The position numbers were made by a program, and so were the translations under genes. A stretch of DNA of 64,000 nucleotides from Clostridiaceae bacterium OM02-2AC (lineage in GTDB: Bacteria > Bacillota_I > Bacilli_A > Erysipelotrichales > Erysipelotrichaceae), in contig QULU01000002.1 of NCBI GenBank assembly GCA_003481775.1, positions 186,001 to 250,000 of the forward strand, in the 5' to 3' direction. Under the pieces are notes generated by a model. That model searched no databases and was not told the DNA's origin. It saw only the letters and a program-made list of their open reading frames with translations. This document shows, one piece after another, positions 55,198 to 63,349 of this stretch. Positions within the stretch are counted from its first letter, which is position 1. Each line of letters starts with the position of its first letter.

Positions 55198-55257
55198 ATG
55201 AAAAAACGGGTCCTAATGAAAACAACAGCTTTGCTGAGAGCTTATGAAAGCCACTAG
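55198..55257 (+). CDS. 19-residue leader ORF overlapping the ABC permease start
   Basis: MKKRVLMKTTALLRAYESH starts at ATG 55198 with GAGGAGA at about eight bases upstream and stops at 55257, 14 bases inside the next gene, whose ATG is at 55244. The permease gene itself has only a weak site (GAGAG), so its translation probably depends on this ORF. A hairpin CTACT/AGTAG (about 55156-55174) precedes it. Whether the peptide itself does anything is unknown. Confidence 0.5.
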   Translation: MKKRVLMKTTALLRAYESH

Positions 55258-56224
55258 ATTTGTATATATCTGTATATCTTTTCTGCTCATGCTTTCCGTT
55301 TCTATGTTTTTATCACTGATCACGTGCAGGAACGGTGAGCTGGATGACATATATCAGATACACGCGGGCTACAAGCTTCTGCGAGTCCGTGAAGCAGATA
55401 CCACACAGCCACTTTCGGGAAAGCAGCTGTATGCTTCTATCAGAAATGTGCTGAATGAGGATACGGATCTACTGCTTCTTGATACTATTGATGATATCGG
55501 TTTGGGAATGTATGATCCCTCGCACAAGCTAATAGAGTCATACGGACTTCCTAAGGATGCCTCCAAAGCAAATTGCTTTTTTTCCGATAAACGTTATTCC
55601 TATATATTGAATTCTACATATCTATCAAAGCATCCGGAATTATATAAAAAGGAAACAGGCACAGTTCTTGGAACGGTGAAGGAAATCCCCAATGATCATT
55701 ATCTCATATATAATCTGTTCTCCTACTCCAAGCTTCAGGGAGATCTCATTGTCAAGGGTTCGGATGAGCTTTTGAATATGATACGGCAGAATCTGGATAT
55801 ACATCATTATGAATACACTGAAGAAACCTTTTCCTATTGGAATAGATTATCCGGCATCATCAACAATCCATTTTTTGCCTATATGCTGTTTTCCTATGTA
55901 TTTGTTTTTATCGGTCTCAGTTATTTCATTTATCACTCCTTTGCATGTAGGAAAAAAATATTCTTTATAAAGCAGGTACTGGGGGCATCCAGAAAAGCAA
56001 TATTATTAGAAAATCTACGTGAAATATTCTTTCTTGGATTTATTGGCTGTATCCCTGCACTTCTATTTCATCATTGGATTATACAACAGCTGCAGCTGAC
56101 TTTTATCCGCGAAAGCATCTGGATTGACTTCTTAGCAATGTTGTTTTCCTTACTATTTCTAACAGCGGCATGTACGCTAATCCTTAACAGAAACCTTGAT
56201 AAGGAGGGCTACCTTTATGAATAA
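55244..56224 (+). CDS. FtsX-type ABC permease subunit 1
   Basis: The product has 326 residues. An N-terminal helix (about 8-28), a large external region (about 30-205) and three C-terminal helices (about 215-238, 262-282 and 295-312) give the MacB/FtsX pattern. The QVLGASRKAIL motif between helices is typical. It works with the second permease and the ATPase that follow; the substrate is unknown but such three-gene sets are often linked to peptide export or immunity. The stop overlaps the next start. Confidence 0.8.
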   Translation: MKATRFVYICISFLLMLSVSMFLSLITCRNGELDDIYQIHAGYKLLRVREADTTQPLSGKQLYASIRNVLNEDTDLLLLDTIDDIGLGMYDPSHKLIESYGLPKDASKANCFFSDKRYSYILNSTYLSKHPELYKKETGTVLGTVKEIPNDHYLIYNLFSYSKLQGDLIVKGSDELLNMIRQNLDIHHYEYTEETFSYWNRLSGIINNPFFAYMLFSYVFVFIGLSYFIYHSFACRKKIFFIKQVLGASRKAILLENLREIFFLGFIGCIPALLFHHWIIQQLQLTFIRESIWIDFLAMLFSLLFLTAACTLILNRNLDKEGYLYE

Positions 56225-57272
56225 GCAAATTCACTTTGCGTTAAAGGATATTAGAAATCATAAGCTGCGCTCCTTCACTACTACATTATTTGTAATTATG
56301 ATTGCAATTTGCTGCGGTATTTTCAGCACTCAGATTTCAAACAGCTATCATGAGTATCAGTTTTTTAATCATATACAGAAAGCTTCACCGATACAGTTTT
56401 CTTCCTTTCAGCTGGATGATAGTGAAAGCAACAAGGATACTCTGCAATATCTTTCCGCAGCTCTTCAATACAACGGGAATGCTTATTCTTATATATCCGA
56501 TTACTTTGATGAAGACGGAAATGAATATTTTATAGCCTTTGGTTCCTTTCCGGCTTTCTTTGATCTCACTGGAGAAGATATAAGCTACATCGGTATACTT
56601 GTTGGTAACGATAAGCAGACTGATCAGAAAAGCTATCCCTTTCATGGAAAAGAAATTCCGGTTATCGACAAGCTAAAGCAAGGAAGCAGCTATCTGGATA
56701 ATGGTATGGGAAGGATGCTTCTGGATGACAAGCTGGTACTGATTTGTGATTTCAATTCCTTTCACGCGATGGACAGCAGCTATGACATGGAAATACTGGA
56801 TCATCTGACGATTACAAAAAACCAGAACGCAGAAATAAATCAATTACTTACTTCTCTTCCTGAATCCAGAACCATGGTTCCGCAAAGCAATCTGGTTAAA
56901 AACCGTCTCTATCAAAGTACCTATCAGGAAAACCTGTATTTTCTGCTTTATTATGTTGCCATGTTTCTGCTTTGTATAATCTTTCTCTTTTATATACTAA
57001 AGCTATTGATTCAAAATAATAGAAAAGAATATACAATTCACTTGATTTACGGCGCCTGTAGAAAGGATATATGGCTTCGTCTATATTGGTACATAACCTT
57101 CTTGTTTGGACTTCCCTTCCTTCTGCTTTTTATTCTCAGTGCACAAGGTCTGTCCATCATGCTGCTTCTAATGATTGCGGTTATTCTCCTGCTCGTTCAG
57201 GGGGGAATTTGTTATCTTGGCATCCGCTCCATCGAGCTTGAGCATTTACTTATTGAAATACGCGATAACTGA
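56217..57272 (+). CDS. FtsX-type ABC permease subunit 2
   Basis: The product has 351 residues with the same topology: first helix (about 15-40 after NKQIHFALKDIRNHKLRS), external domain, and three C-terminal helices, with LIYGACRKDIWLRL between. The ATG at 56217 has AAGGAGGG upstream and overlaps the preceding stop (ATGAATAA). The start at 56196 is unlikely. The two permease halves probably form a heterodimer. Confidence 0.82.
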   Translation: MNKQIHFALKDIRNHKLRSFTTTLFVIMIAICCGIFSTQISNSYHEYQFFNHIQKASPIQFSSFQLDDSESNKDTLQYLSAALQYNGNAYSYISDYFDEDGNEYFIAFGSFPAFFDLTGEDISYIGILVGNDKQTDQKSYPFHGKEIPVIDKLKQGSSYLDNGMGRMLLDDKLVLICDFNSFHAMDSSYDMEILDHLTITKNQNAEINQLLTSLPESRTMVPQSNLVKNRLYQSTYQENLYFLLYYVAMFLLCIIFLFYILKLLIQNNRKEYTIHLIYGACRKDIWLRLYWYITFLFGLPFLLLFILSAQGLSIMLLLMIAVILLLVQGGICYLGIRSIELEHLLIEIRDN

Positions 57273-57286
57273 AAGGAAAGATATTT

Positions 57287-57967
57287 ATGGTACTCATACA
57301 TTGTGAAGATTTAACAAAAAGGTTTCATCAGGGAAAACAGGAAATTACAGCAGTTAATCATGTCAGCATGGATATCTGTTCGCATCAGATAACTGCGATT
57401 TGCGGTCCCAGCGGATGCGGGAAATCAACCCTGCTTCACATGCTTGGTCTGCTTATGAAGCCGGATGAAGGAAAGATTATCATAAACGGACAGGAGGTGA
57501 AAGAAGGAAAAAATCTTCCTGCAATACGCAATGAAAGCTTTGGATATATATTTCAGGAATATGCTCTGATGGAACAGGACACTGTACTGGATAATATTAC
57601 ATTGCCATTCGTATATAGTAAGAAAAAGATTCCGGAAGCAGAACAGCAAACGATATTATCATCTGTGAGCAAAGTACTGGGAATTCAGCAGCTTTTAAAG
57701 AAAAAAGCCCATGATCTTTCTGGTGGAGAACGGCAAAGAACTGCAATCGCAAGAGCCTTAGTCAATAATCCAGCGATCCTGCTTGCGGATGAACCCACTG
57801 GAGCACTTGATATCGAAAATTCTGAACGTGTTTTCCAGATACTGTTGGATTTAAGAAAGCAGGATAAGGCGATTGTCTTTGTGACTCATAATATGGAATT
57901 GGCAAAGCGCTGCGATATTATCTATACCATGAAGGATGGAAGCATAGAAAGTATGCATGCCGATTAG
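57287..57967 (+). CDS. ABC transporter ATPase, MacB/LolD type
   Basis: The product has 226 residues: Walker A GPSGCGKST, signature LSGGERQRTAIARAL, Walker B ILLADEPTGALD, switch VTHN. It partners with the two upstream permeases. Start ATG 57287 has GAAAGGAAAG upstream, 14 bases after the permease stop. Confidence 0.93.
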   Translation: MVLIHCEDLTKRFHQGKQEITAVNHVSMDICSHQITAICGPSGCGKSTLLHMLGLLMKPDEGKIIINGQEVKEGKNLPAIRNESFGYIFQEYALMEQDTVLDNITLPFVYSKKKIPEAEQQTILSSVSKVLGIQQLLKKKAHDLSGGERQRTAIARALVNNPAILLADEPTGALDIENSERVFQILLDLRKQDKAIVFVTHNMELAKRCDIIYTMKDGSIESMHAD

Positions 57968-58189
57968 CTGCTTTATCACGCCCTGTTCGACCATTTATTC
58001 CCGTTGATCTGCCATTCAATACCATATACTGGTTATCTCATTCAGAAAGCTATAGTATGAAGAAAACAGAGGCATAGTTTATCTTTTCCATATGCTGAAG
58101 GTATGCACTTTTTGTTATTTCTCAGTTTTTGCAATCTCAGGATGTAGTTACAAGCGTTTTACCGGCACAAGAAAAAAGGAGGAAGCTGT

Positions 58190-58465
58190 ATGAAGCTGAA
58201 AAAATGGCATGTATGTTTAGCGATTGTATGCATTTTATGCGTTGGCTATGTAATGTATATTATGAATCCGGAATTTGATGATTTAAAAAGATTTGTCAAC
58301 CCTATTTATGAAGGTGAAGCATCCTATAGAGTAATAAATGAAGATAACGAGGATGTTACAGAAACCTTCATCAAGGACACAGAAACCTATCATACCTTCA
58401 AACTATATGGAAAAATCAGAGATTATATATCGGATAACAAGCTTACACTTTCCAAGGACTCCTGA
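58190..58465 (+). CDS. Small membrane-anchored protein, unknown function
   Basis: The product has 91 residues: an N-terminal hydrophobic helix (KKWHVCLAIVCILCVGYVMYI) followed by a polar, acidic tail (EDNEDVTETFIKDTE). AAAGGAGGAAGC precedes the ATG at a good distance, so the gene looks real. It may be a secreted protein attached to the membrane. It follows the ABC transporter by 220 bases on the same strand. Confidence 0.65.
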   Translation: MKLKKWHVCLAIVCILCVGYVMYIMNPEFDDLKRFVNPIYEGEASYRVINEDNEDVTETFIKDTETYHTFKLYGKIRDYISDNKLTLSKDS

Positions 58466-58654
58466 TTTTTCAGAACAGCAACACAGGTCACCCATTATAA
58501 GAAAATCACCTTTTAAAGCTATCTTTCGCATTTAAGGTTTCATGTCTGCTTAAGAATATAAAGATTCACTGAATTTCTGTTCGTATGAAGAAAGGAAAGA
58601 TGCAGACAGTAGTTCATATTTTGTAAGTCGAATAATGTGAGGGAAAGGTTTTAT

Positions 58655-59017
58655 ATGTTTTTTGTAGAAGGAGAATTAGAATCAATATTTCAATTCCTTA
58701 TGTTTCTTCCACTTCTCTTTAAGATTCCGGTCTATGCCTCTGCATTTTCAAGATTAAAATCAAATTCAGCGATCGGTTTTCATAAGATATATTTAGTTCT
58801 TACAAATTTATGTATCATAGTAAGCTTTGTTAACCTGCTAACGAAACTGCCTGTTTTTCTCTATTTGCTGTTGTTGTTATTAACTTCGATAGCACCACTC
58901 GTCATTTTGAATCTAACGAAACGATATTTATCAAACAAAAATATTTCTGCACATTTCATCTACATGGGATTCTTACAGCTGCTTTTTTGGCTATCCTGTT
59001 ACTATATTTTCATATGA
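58655..59017 (+). CDS. Four-helix membrane protein, unknown function
   Basis: The product has 120 residues, almost entirely hydrophobic, with helices at about 8-27, 38-58, 62-80 and 96-120. The start at 58655 has GGAAAGG upstream; a GTG at 58637 would add six residues. The AT-rich codon use is similar to the 28721-29119 membrane protein. No family recognised. A bidirectional terminator follows. Confidence 0.55.
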   Translation: MFFVEGELESIFQFLMFLPLLFKIPVYASAFSRLKSNSAIGFHKIYLVLTNLCIIVSFVNLLTKLPVFLYLLLLLLTSIAPLVILNLTKRYLSNKNISAHFIYMGFLQLLFWLSCYYIFI

Positions 59018-59183
59018 ATAAGAATAGATAACAGCTTTGACATAGAAGTACGGAAGCAGCTAACAAAAATGTGCCAACATATTATATCGGATAGCACGTT
59101 AACGGAAAGGTAAGAATGAAGTCTACACAGTATGAATTCTCTAAAGCATCAGCAATAACAGTTGAAGGCTGTATGGGCTTCAT

Positions 59184-59230
59184 AAAAAAGACATCTTTTA
59201 AGAGCTTTTACCCTTAGAAGTTGTCTTTTT
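59184..59230. terminator. Bidirectional terminator between the membrane protein and thiE
   Basis: AAAAAAGACA (59184-59193) pairs with TGTCTTTTT (59222-59230); an inner CTTTTAAG/CTTAGAAG region extends the stem. T tracts are present on both strands. Confidence 0.8.
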
Positions 59231-59248
59231 CTTATCTTATCTGCACCT

Positions 59249-59878
59249 CTATTTACAGATTTCCATGATTTTAGCTTTTAACGATTTCGCTGCAACATAG
59301 GAATTTTCCTGCTTCATAATAGCAGATACAACACAGATTCCCTTGACACCCGTTCCCTTTAGAATATCACAATTCTCTGCATTCAAGCCACCGATAGCAC
59401 CAACCGGAATAGAAACATGTGCACAGATATCCTGCAGTGTTTCTACGCTGGTCAATACTGTTTTCACCTTTGTCGTAGTCGGATAGATTGCGCCGACTCC
59501 CAGATAATCAGCACCATCTGCTTCTGCCTGCATGGCAGTATCCACACGCTTCGCCGTTGCACCTACAATTTTATCCGGTCCCATGAGTCTGCGTGCTTCT
59601 TTGACGGGCAGATCCTCTGCACCGACATGGACGCCAGCCGCATCCACTGCAAGAGCAATATCCACACGATCATCAATCATAAGCGGTACCCCATAAGCAT
59701 CTGTCAGCTTTTTTACTTTGCAGGCAAGCTCATAGTATTCCAGCGTTGTTCTGTTTTTTTCTCTTAGCTGTAAAAGAGTAACACCACCATGTAATGCCTG
59801 TTCAAGCCGTCTAAGAAACTCCTCCTCTGATAAATCTGTTGAATCGCTTACCAGATATAATGTTAAATCAAATTTCAT
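59249..59878 (-). CDS. thiE: Thiamine-phosphate synthase
   Basis: ThiE joins the pyrimidine and thiazole phosphates to make thiamine phosphate. The product has 209 residues: LREKNRTTLEYYELA, LMIDDRVDIALAVDAAGVHVG, GADYLGVGAIYPTTTK, and VGAIGGLNAENC. The start overlaps the thiM stop by four bases. Together with ThiM and ThiW it salvages thiazole and makes thiamine; no thiC or thiG gene is in the window. Confidence 0.96.
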   Translation of the reverse strand: MKFDLTLYLVSDSTDLSEEEFLRRLEQALHGGVTLLQLREKNRTTLEYYELACKVKKLTDAYGVPLMIDDRVDIALAVDAAGVHVGAEDLPVKEARRLMGPDKIVGATAKRVDTAMQAEADGADYLGVGAIYPTTTKVKTVLTSVETLQDICAHVSIPVGAIGGLNAENCDILKGTGVKGICVVSAIMKQENSYVAAKSLKAKIMEICK

Positions 59879-60684
59879 AGCCCTCTCCTAACCTTTGCTT
59901 TCGCAAAATCCAGCTCATCCATCCCATATAAAGAATCAAACAGTGATGCATGAAAGCTGCCCGGTCCATCTGCGATTGAAACACTTTTCTCTGCAGCCAG
60001 CTCAAAGGTCAAACATGCCGCCAAGGCTGCATCAAGCGAATTCTCTGTAACGGATAAAAATGCAGCTGCAATCACATTCAGCATACAACCTGTCCCTGTA
60101 CAAAGCGTCATCATGGAATCTCCGTTTTCTACAAAATATATCTGCTTTCCATCTGTCAGGATATCCACTTCTCCACTGCATAAGAGACAGCAGGCATGTC
60201 TGCGGGCAAGCTCAGCCAGCCACTTTGCACTCTTTGCAGGAGCTTCCCGATCACCATCACCGACATCAATTCCCAGGGCATGACTGTCACGGCCGCTGAT
60301 TGCCTTCAGCTCAGAAAGATTTCCTTTTATGATAGAGAATCTTCCCTTCTGCAACAGCTCCTCTGCAAACGTTTTGCGTAGCTCACTGCATCCGACACCA
60401 ACCAAATCAATGATTACCGGAATACCATTCTCATTTGCACAGTGAAGACTTTTCTTCATGGCAATCGAGCGGTTATCATCAAAATTGCCAAGGTTCAGTG
60501 CCAGTGCCTTACTGCATGCGGTAATCTGTTCACATTCCATCGGATGCTGCGCCATGATTGGCTTCGCACCCAGTGCCAGTACAGCATTTGCACAGTCATT
60601 CATGCTGATCGGATTGGTGATGCAGTGAATTAGATTATGACTGTACTGCAGTTGTTTTCTCAGGCTCCAGAGCTTCTCGTACAT
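59875..60684 (-). CDS. thiM: Hydroxyethylthiazole kinase
   Basis: ThiM phosphorylates hydroxyethylthiazole. The product has 269 residues: HCITNPISMNDCANAVLALG, MAQHPMECEQI, INxNLSELKAI-like IKGNLSELKAI, and the anion hole loop MTLCTGTGCMLNVIAAAF. It begins 50 bases inside the end of thiW, with GGGAGGAGAATGG before its ATG, so translation is coupled. Middle gene of thiW-thiM-thiE. Confidence 0.95.
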   Translation of the reverse strand: MYEKLWSLRKQLQYSHNLIHCITNPISMNDCANAVLALGAKPIMAQHPMECEQITACSKALALNLGNFDDNRSIAMKKSLHCANENGIPVIIDLVGVGCSELRKTFAEELLQKGRFSIIKGNLSELKAISGRDSHALGIDVGDGDREAPAKSAKWLAELARRHACCLLCSGEVDILTDGKQIYFVENGDSMMTLCTGTGCMLNVIAAAFLSVTENSLDAALAACLTFELAAEKSVSIADGPGSFHASLFDSLYGMDELDFAKAKVRRGL

Positions 60685-61198
60685 TCCATTCTCCTCCCAG
60701 CTTTCTCTGCATCTTAAGCAGCATACCGCTGTGCTGCATGGATGTCAGAAATATAAATGCTATACTGCCTCCGATGATGGTTCCCATAAAGAAGCTCGGT
60801 ACATAAAACATCCAGGTCAGATCGTTTCTTCCCCACAGCAGCGCCATGACTGGATAGGACACGATTGCCCCGATGATTCCTGTACCAATGATTTCCCCCA
60901 GAACTGCTGCCCACAGCTGCCCTTTGCTGATTTTATAAAAGATTCCTGACAATGCTGCACCAAATACAGCTCCGGTTAATGCTAGCGGTGGAATCCCCAT
61001 AACCGCCATACGGATGACCCCAATCAGTACCGCACACAGAAACGAATACCAGGGTCCCATTAACACTGCCACTGTAATATTGATAAAGTGCGCCATCGGA
61101 CACATACCCTCCACACGCAGGATTGGTGATATGACAACTCCTACGGCTACCATCATTGCCAGAAAGACATGGCGAAAAACACGATGTTCATTTTTCAT
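60635..61198 (-). CDS. thiW: ThiW, substrate-binding component for thiazole uptake (ECF type)
   Basis: The product has 187 residues and five to six membrane helices. The ThiW family is the S-component of an energy-coupling-factor transporter for hydroxyethylthiazole, and typically lies with thiM and thiE under TPP control, as here. The first helices contain VGVVISPILRVEGMCPMAHFINI, a family hallmark. It needs EcfA and EcfT from elsewhere. ATG 61198 follows AGGAGGTAAG. Its end overlaps thiM by 50 bases. Confidence 0.92.
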   Translation of the reverse strand: MKNEHRVFRHVFLAMMVAVGVVISPILRVEGMCPMAHFINITVAVLMGPWYSFLCAVLIGVIRMAVMGIPPLALTGAVFGAALSGIFYKISKGQLWAAVLGEIIGTGIIGAIVSYPVMALLWGRNDLTWMFYVPSFFMGTIIGGSIAFIFLTSMQHSGMLLKMQRKLGGEWNVREALEPEKTTAVQS

Positions 61199-61207
61199 TT
61201 CTACTTA

Positions 61208-61334
61208 CCTCCTGTTTGCTTTCCTTTGGGATATAAACAGGAAGCACAAAGAAAACAGCTCTCCCGGTTGATATCCCAAGATCGGTCGAAGCCATACAGC
61301 TTCCTCTCAGCCTGTCTGGCAGGCTCCCTCGCTG
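61208..61334 (-). promoter_or_regulatory. Divergent TPP riboswitch-like aptamer coupled to a SD-sequestering hairpin
   Basis: Between 61334 and 61256 the RNA keeps several TPP features: P1 CAGC/GCTG, GGGAGCC at the 5' side, GGCTGAGAGG, P3 GAAGC/GCTTC and GACC. The 3' pyrophosphate-binding half is altered (GATCTTGGGATATC in place of the usual GATCTGGATAATGCC). Downstream, CTTCCTGTTT (61244-61235) pairs with AAACAGGAGG (61217-61208), hiding the Shine-Dalgarno of thiW. TTGGGATAT in the aptamer also pairs with ATATCCCAA (61234-61226) in the loop of that hairpin, a possible switch. The exact ligand dependence is uncertain. Confidence 0.6.
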
Positions 61335-61377
61335 AAGTTCTTTGTACGGTCGGAGCTCCCCTTCCGTATGCAGCAAT

Positions 61378-61411
61378 AAAAAAGAGATACAGCAAACGCA
61401 GGCCATATCTC
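61378..61411 (-). terminator. Intrinsic terminator of the first TPP riboswitch
   Basis: GAGATA (61411-61406) pairs with TATCTC (61389-61384), followed by TTTTTT. A hairpin CAATATG/CATATTG lies just upstream and may be the alternative. Confidence 0.75.
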
Positions 61412-61436
61412 AATATGCAGTCACTCATATTGTACA

Positions 61437-61515
61437 CATCCCTACGTCGGCATTATCCGAATCAGGTTATGGGTCGAAGCGAGCGCTTCCTCTCAGCCGT
61501 TTCCAGCTCCCCTTT
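61437..61515 (-). promoter_or_regulatory. TPP riboswitch (THI element)
   Basis: On the minus strand the conserved blocks are all present: GGGGAGC at the start, GGCTGAGAGG, a GAAGCGCTCGCTTC hairpin, GACCC, AACCTGAT, CGGATAATGCCG and GTAGGGA. It belongs to the classic THI-box aptamer for thiamine pyrophosphate. A terminator lies downstream, so thiamine would shut off thiW-thiM-thiE by premature termination. Confidence 0.95.
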
Positions 61516-61518
61516 TTT

Positions 61519-61546
61519 ATTACATTAAAATGTTACCACGGTTCAA
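61519..61546 (-). promoter_or_regulatory. Candidate promoter of the thi operon
   Basis: TTGAAC (61546-61541) and TGTAAT (61524-61519) are 16 bases apart on the minus strand, directly before the TPP riboswitch. Confidence 0.5.
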
Positions 61547-61788
61547 ACGGAATTGCAATGCTGTTTTTTCTGAATGCCGAAGATAAAAAACAATCATGGA
61601 TTTTCGGATGTTCTCAACAAAAAATGACCGTTTCCACCCTATGGGATACCGCTTGTCCCAGAACGCTTGCAATTTTGCTGCTATTCCGTATGATGAATGT
61701 ACAGAGGTCAGTGTTTATACAGCTGTCCCGTTGTCCTATTCACTCTGATCTCTGCACACTGTTATGAAAAGAAAGGGGGGAGGGTAGT
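61547..61788. other. Intergenic region without a supported gene
   Basis: A plus-strand frame running across the riboswitch region (61342-61767) is a shadow of the RNA structure and has no binding site. Nothing else is seen. Confidence 0.5.
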
Positions 61789-62115
61789 ATGCTGCAGGAA
61801 GAAATGGAAGATTATAAGCATATGATTGTATCAGAACAGCCTATTTTTCATGCATACATCGACATGCGTTCAAATACACAATATCATTTAAACGTATATG
61901 TTTCACCATGGTATAAAGCATACAATTATATTTTCTGGATTCAGAATACAGCAAAAGATAAAAGCAGAGTCTTTCGTACAGAGCATGTGACACTGGACAC
62001 ATTTCTTGCGAATTATGTTTCCAATGATAAAAATACACACGAGCATCTCATTCGCGAGTATATAACAGAATGGCTTTCATCCGGTGTTCTCAATGCTGAG
62101 GAGACTATCTTTTGA
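61789..62115 (+). CDS. Small cytosolic protein, unknown function
   Basis: The product has 108 residues, acidic and soluble, rich in Tyr/Trp/Phe (YVSPWYKAYNYIFWIQN) and ending in an acidic helix (EHLIREYITEWLSSGVLNAEE). GGGAGGG precedes the ATG. No family recognised. It could form a helical fold. A weak terminator follows and a YtrA-type regulator gene comes next on the same strand. Confidence 0.65.
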   Translation: MLQEEMEDYKHMIVSEQPIFHAYIDMRSNTQYHLNVYVSPWYKAYNYIFWIQNTAKDKSRVFRTEHVTLDTFLANYVSNDKNTHEHLIREYITEWLSSGVLNAEETIF

Positions 62116-62130
62116 ATGCATTTACAGTCT

Positions 62131-62158
62131 GCCTGTTAACAAAAAAACAGGCTTCTCT
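62131..62158 (+). terminator. Weak intrinsic terminator after the small protein gene
   Basis: GCCTGTT (62131-62137) pairs with AACAGGC (62146-62152), followed by TTCTCTT, which is a weak T tract. Confidence 0.55.
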
Positions 62159-62186
62159 TGACTGCATAGTGTATTGCGGTTATAAT
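62158..62186 (+). promoter_or_regulatory. Strong promoter of the YtrA-type operon
   Basis: TTGACT (62158-62163) and TATAAT (62181-62186) are 17 bases apart, near-consensus for sigma-A. Confidence 0.85.
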
Positions 62187-62191
62187 ACACT
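62168..62191. promoter_or_regulatory. Operator 1, inverted repeat overlapping the promoter
   Basis: AGTGTATT (62168-62175) and AATACACT (62184-62191) are perfect inverted repeats with 8 bases between. The site covers the -10. A second copy with the same outer half-sites (TGTATT, AATACA) is at 62599-62618. Confidence 0.75.
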
Positions 62192-62209
62192 TGAAGAGAG
62201 GTGGATTGC

Positions 62210-62581
62210 ATGAATCTACAACATATAACGTTTAATAAAAAAGAGCCGATGTATCCGCAGCTCAGTCGTTATATCAAAAAGCTGATTCTCGCCGATGAAC
62301 TGAAGCACTATGAAGAGCTTCCCAGTCGCCGTGAGCTTGCACTACAGCTCTCCATCAATCCAAACACGGTACAAAAAGCTTATAAACAGCTGGAGGATGA
62401 GGGAATCATAAAGACGATCAGCAATGTGAAAAGCGTTGTTATTGTCAATGAGGAAACCTTGGAAAAGCTACGCAATGAAATGATTGAGGTAACGATGAAG
62501 AAATTTGTAAAGGAGTGTCAGACAAGCGGACTGGATTTTCAACAGACGATTGCCTGGCTTACAAAGCTATGGAACACATAA
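62210..62581 (+). CDS. GntR/YtrA-family regulator
   Basis: The product has 123 residues: winged-helix (about 8-75, with MYPQLSRYIKKLILADELKHYE, then LPSRRELALQLSINPNTVQKA) plus a short C-terminal helix, the YtrA layout without a ligand domain. YtrA regulators usually repress an adjacent ABC transporter or membrane gene set and themselves. Start ATG 62210 has GAGAGGTGG upstream. It most likely binds operators 1 and 2. Confidence 0.93.
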   Translation: MNLQHITFNKKEPMYPQLSRYIKKLILADELKHYEELPSRRELALQLSINPNTVQKAYKQLEDEGIIKTISNVKSVVIVNEETLEKLRNEMIEVTMKKFVKECQTSGLDFQQTIAWLTKLWNT

Positions 62582-62598
62582 TTTTTATTTCCAACAAG

Positions 62599-62618
62599 TG
62601 TATTGCGACCGCAATACA
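62599..62618. promoter_or_regulatory. Operator 2, almost perfect palindrome before the membrane gene
   Basis: TGTATTGCG and CGCAATACA flank two bases. It matches operator 1 (TGTATTGCG, then TATAATACA) and lies 15 bases before the ATG of the next gene, downstream of the main promoter. Confidence 0.75.
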
Positions 62619-62632
62619 GAAAGGAGACTGCA

Positions 62633-63349
62633 ATGAAAGAGATTCGCTTATTTATTGAAAACACTTCTGCGCCCTATGTGAATAAGATCATATTTCTGTA
62701 CGTGGACATCTTTCTCGTCCAGCTAGCACTATGCTTTATCAATATCACCGAGGATATCAACACTATTATGCTTCTGACGTTCTATCCGAGCTTTCTACTG
62801 CTCTTTCTGATTCACAGAAGCCGCTATAAAACCTTTATGAGTGAAGGCGGATTAACCCGGGTTCGCCTACTTCCGATTCGCAAATCAACCTTTCTCTATA
62901 GTGAACTGCTATTTCAATTTATGACCTATCTTGGCTTACTCTGCACACACATGCTGGCATGGACTGCTCTTTACTTCATGGTGGCAGATAAACAGCCGTT
63001 TCTCAGCAATTCCTTTCTGTTCTTTCAGCTCTCGCAGGCAACTGCAACAGCCTATATGCCCTTTACGGTAGCTGTTTTAATCCTCAATATATTAAAATTG
63101 ATTACAGTAACCTGCATCAGCACCCTTTTGTTAATCGGTATGGAGACATATAAAGGATTACAAACAGTCCTACTGTATGCCGGTCTTCTAATTATTTTCC
63201 TCTTTATTAAGTTGATTATGGCACAAACGATGCCAGATCTACAGGTAATTGAGGACTGGTACGCAGCTGCTGCCATGCTGCTGCTTATCCCCGTACATGC
63301 AATACAGTTGAAATCCTGCTTCATGTGGAAAAGGAGGAAGATGAAATGA
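62633..63349 (+). CDS. Six-helix membrane protein in the YtrA operon
   Basis: The product has 238 residues. Helices at about 15-36, 42-60, 92-115, 140-165, 172-195 and 205-228 look like an ABC-2-type permease domain. No ATPase is in the window, though one may lie beyond the right edge. AAGGAG lies just upstream. The stop overlaps the start of the next gene (ATGA). Confidence 0.7.
   Translation: MKEIRLFIENTSAPYVNKIIFLYVDIFLVQLALCFINITEDINTIMLLTFYPSFLLLFLIHRSRYKTFMSEGGLTRVRLLPIRKSTFLYSELLFQFMTYLGLLCTHMLAWTALYFMVADKQPFLSNSFLFFQLSQATATAYMPFTVAVLILNILKLITVTCISTLLLIGMETYKGLQTVLLYAGLLIIFLFIKLIMAQTMPDLQVIEDWYAAAAMLLLIPVHAIQLKSCFMWKRRKMK

Noticed and set aside
61342..61767. Plus-strand frame of 141 codons across the thi leader
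   Set aside because: It reads through the TPP riboswitch antisense strand and has no binding site.
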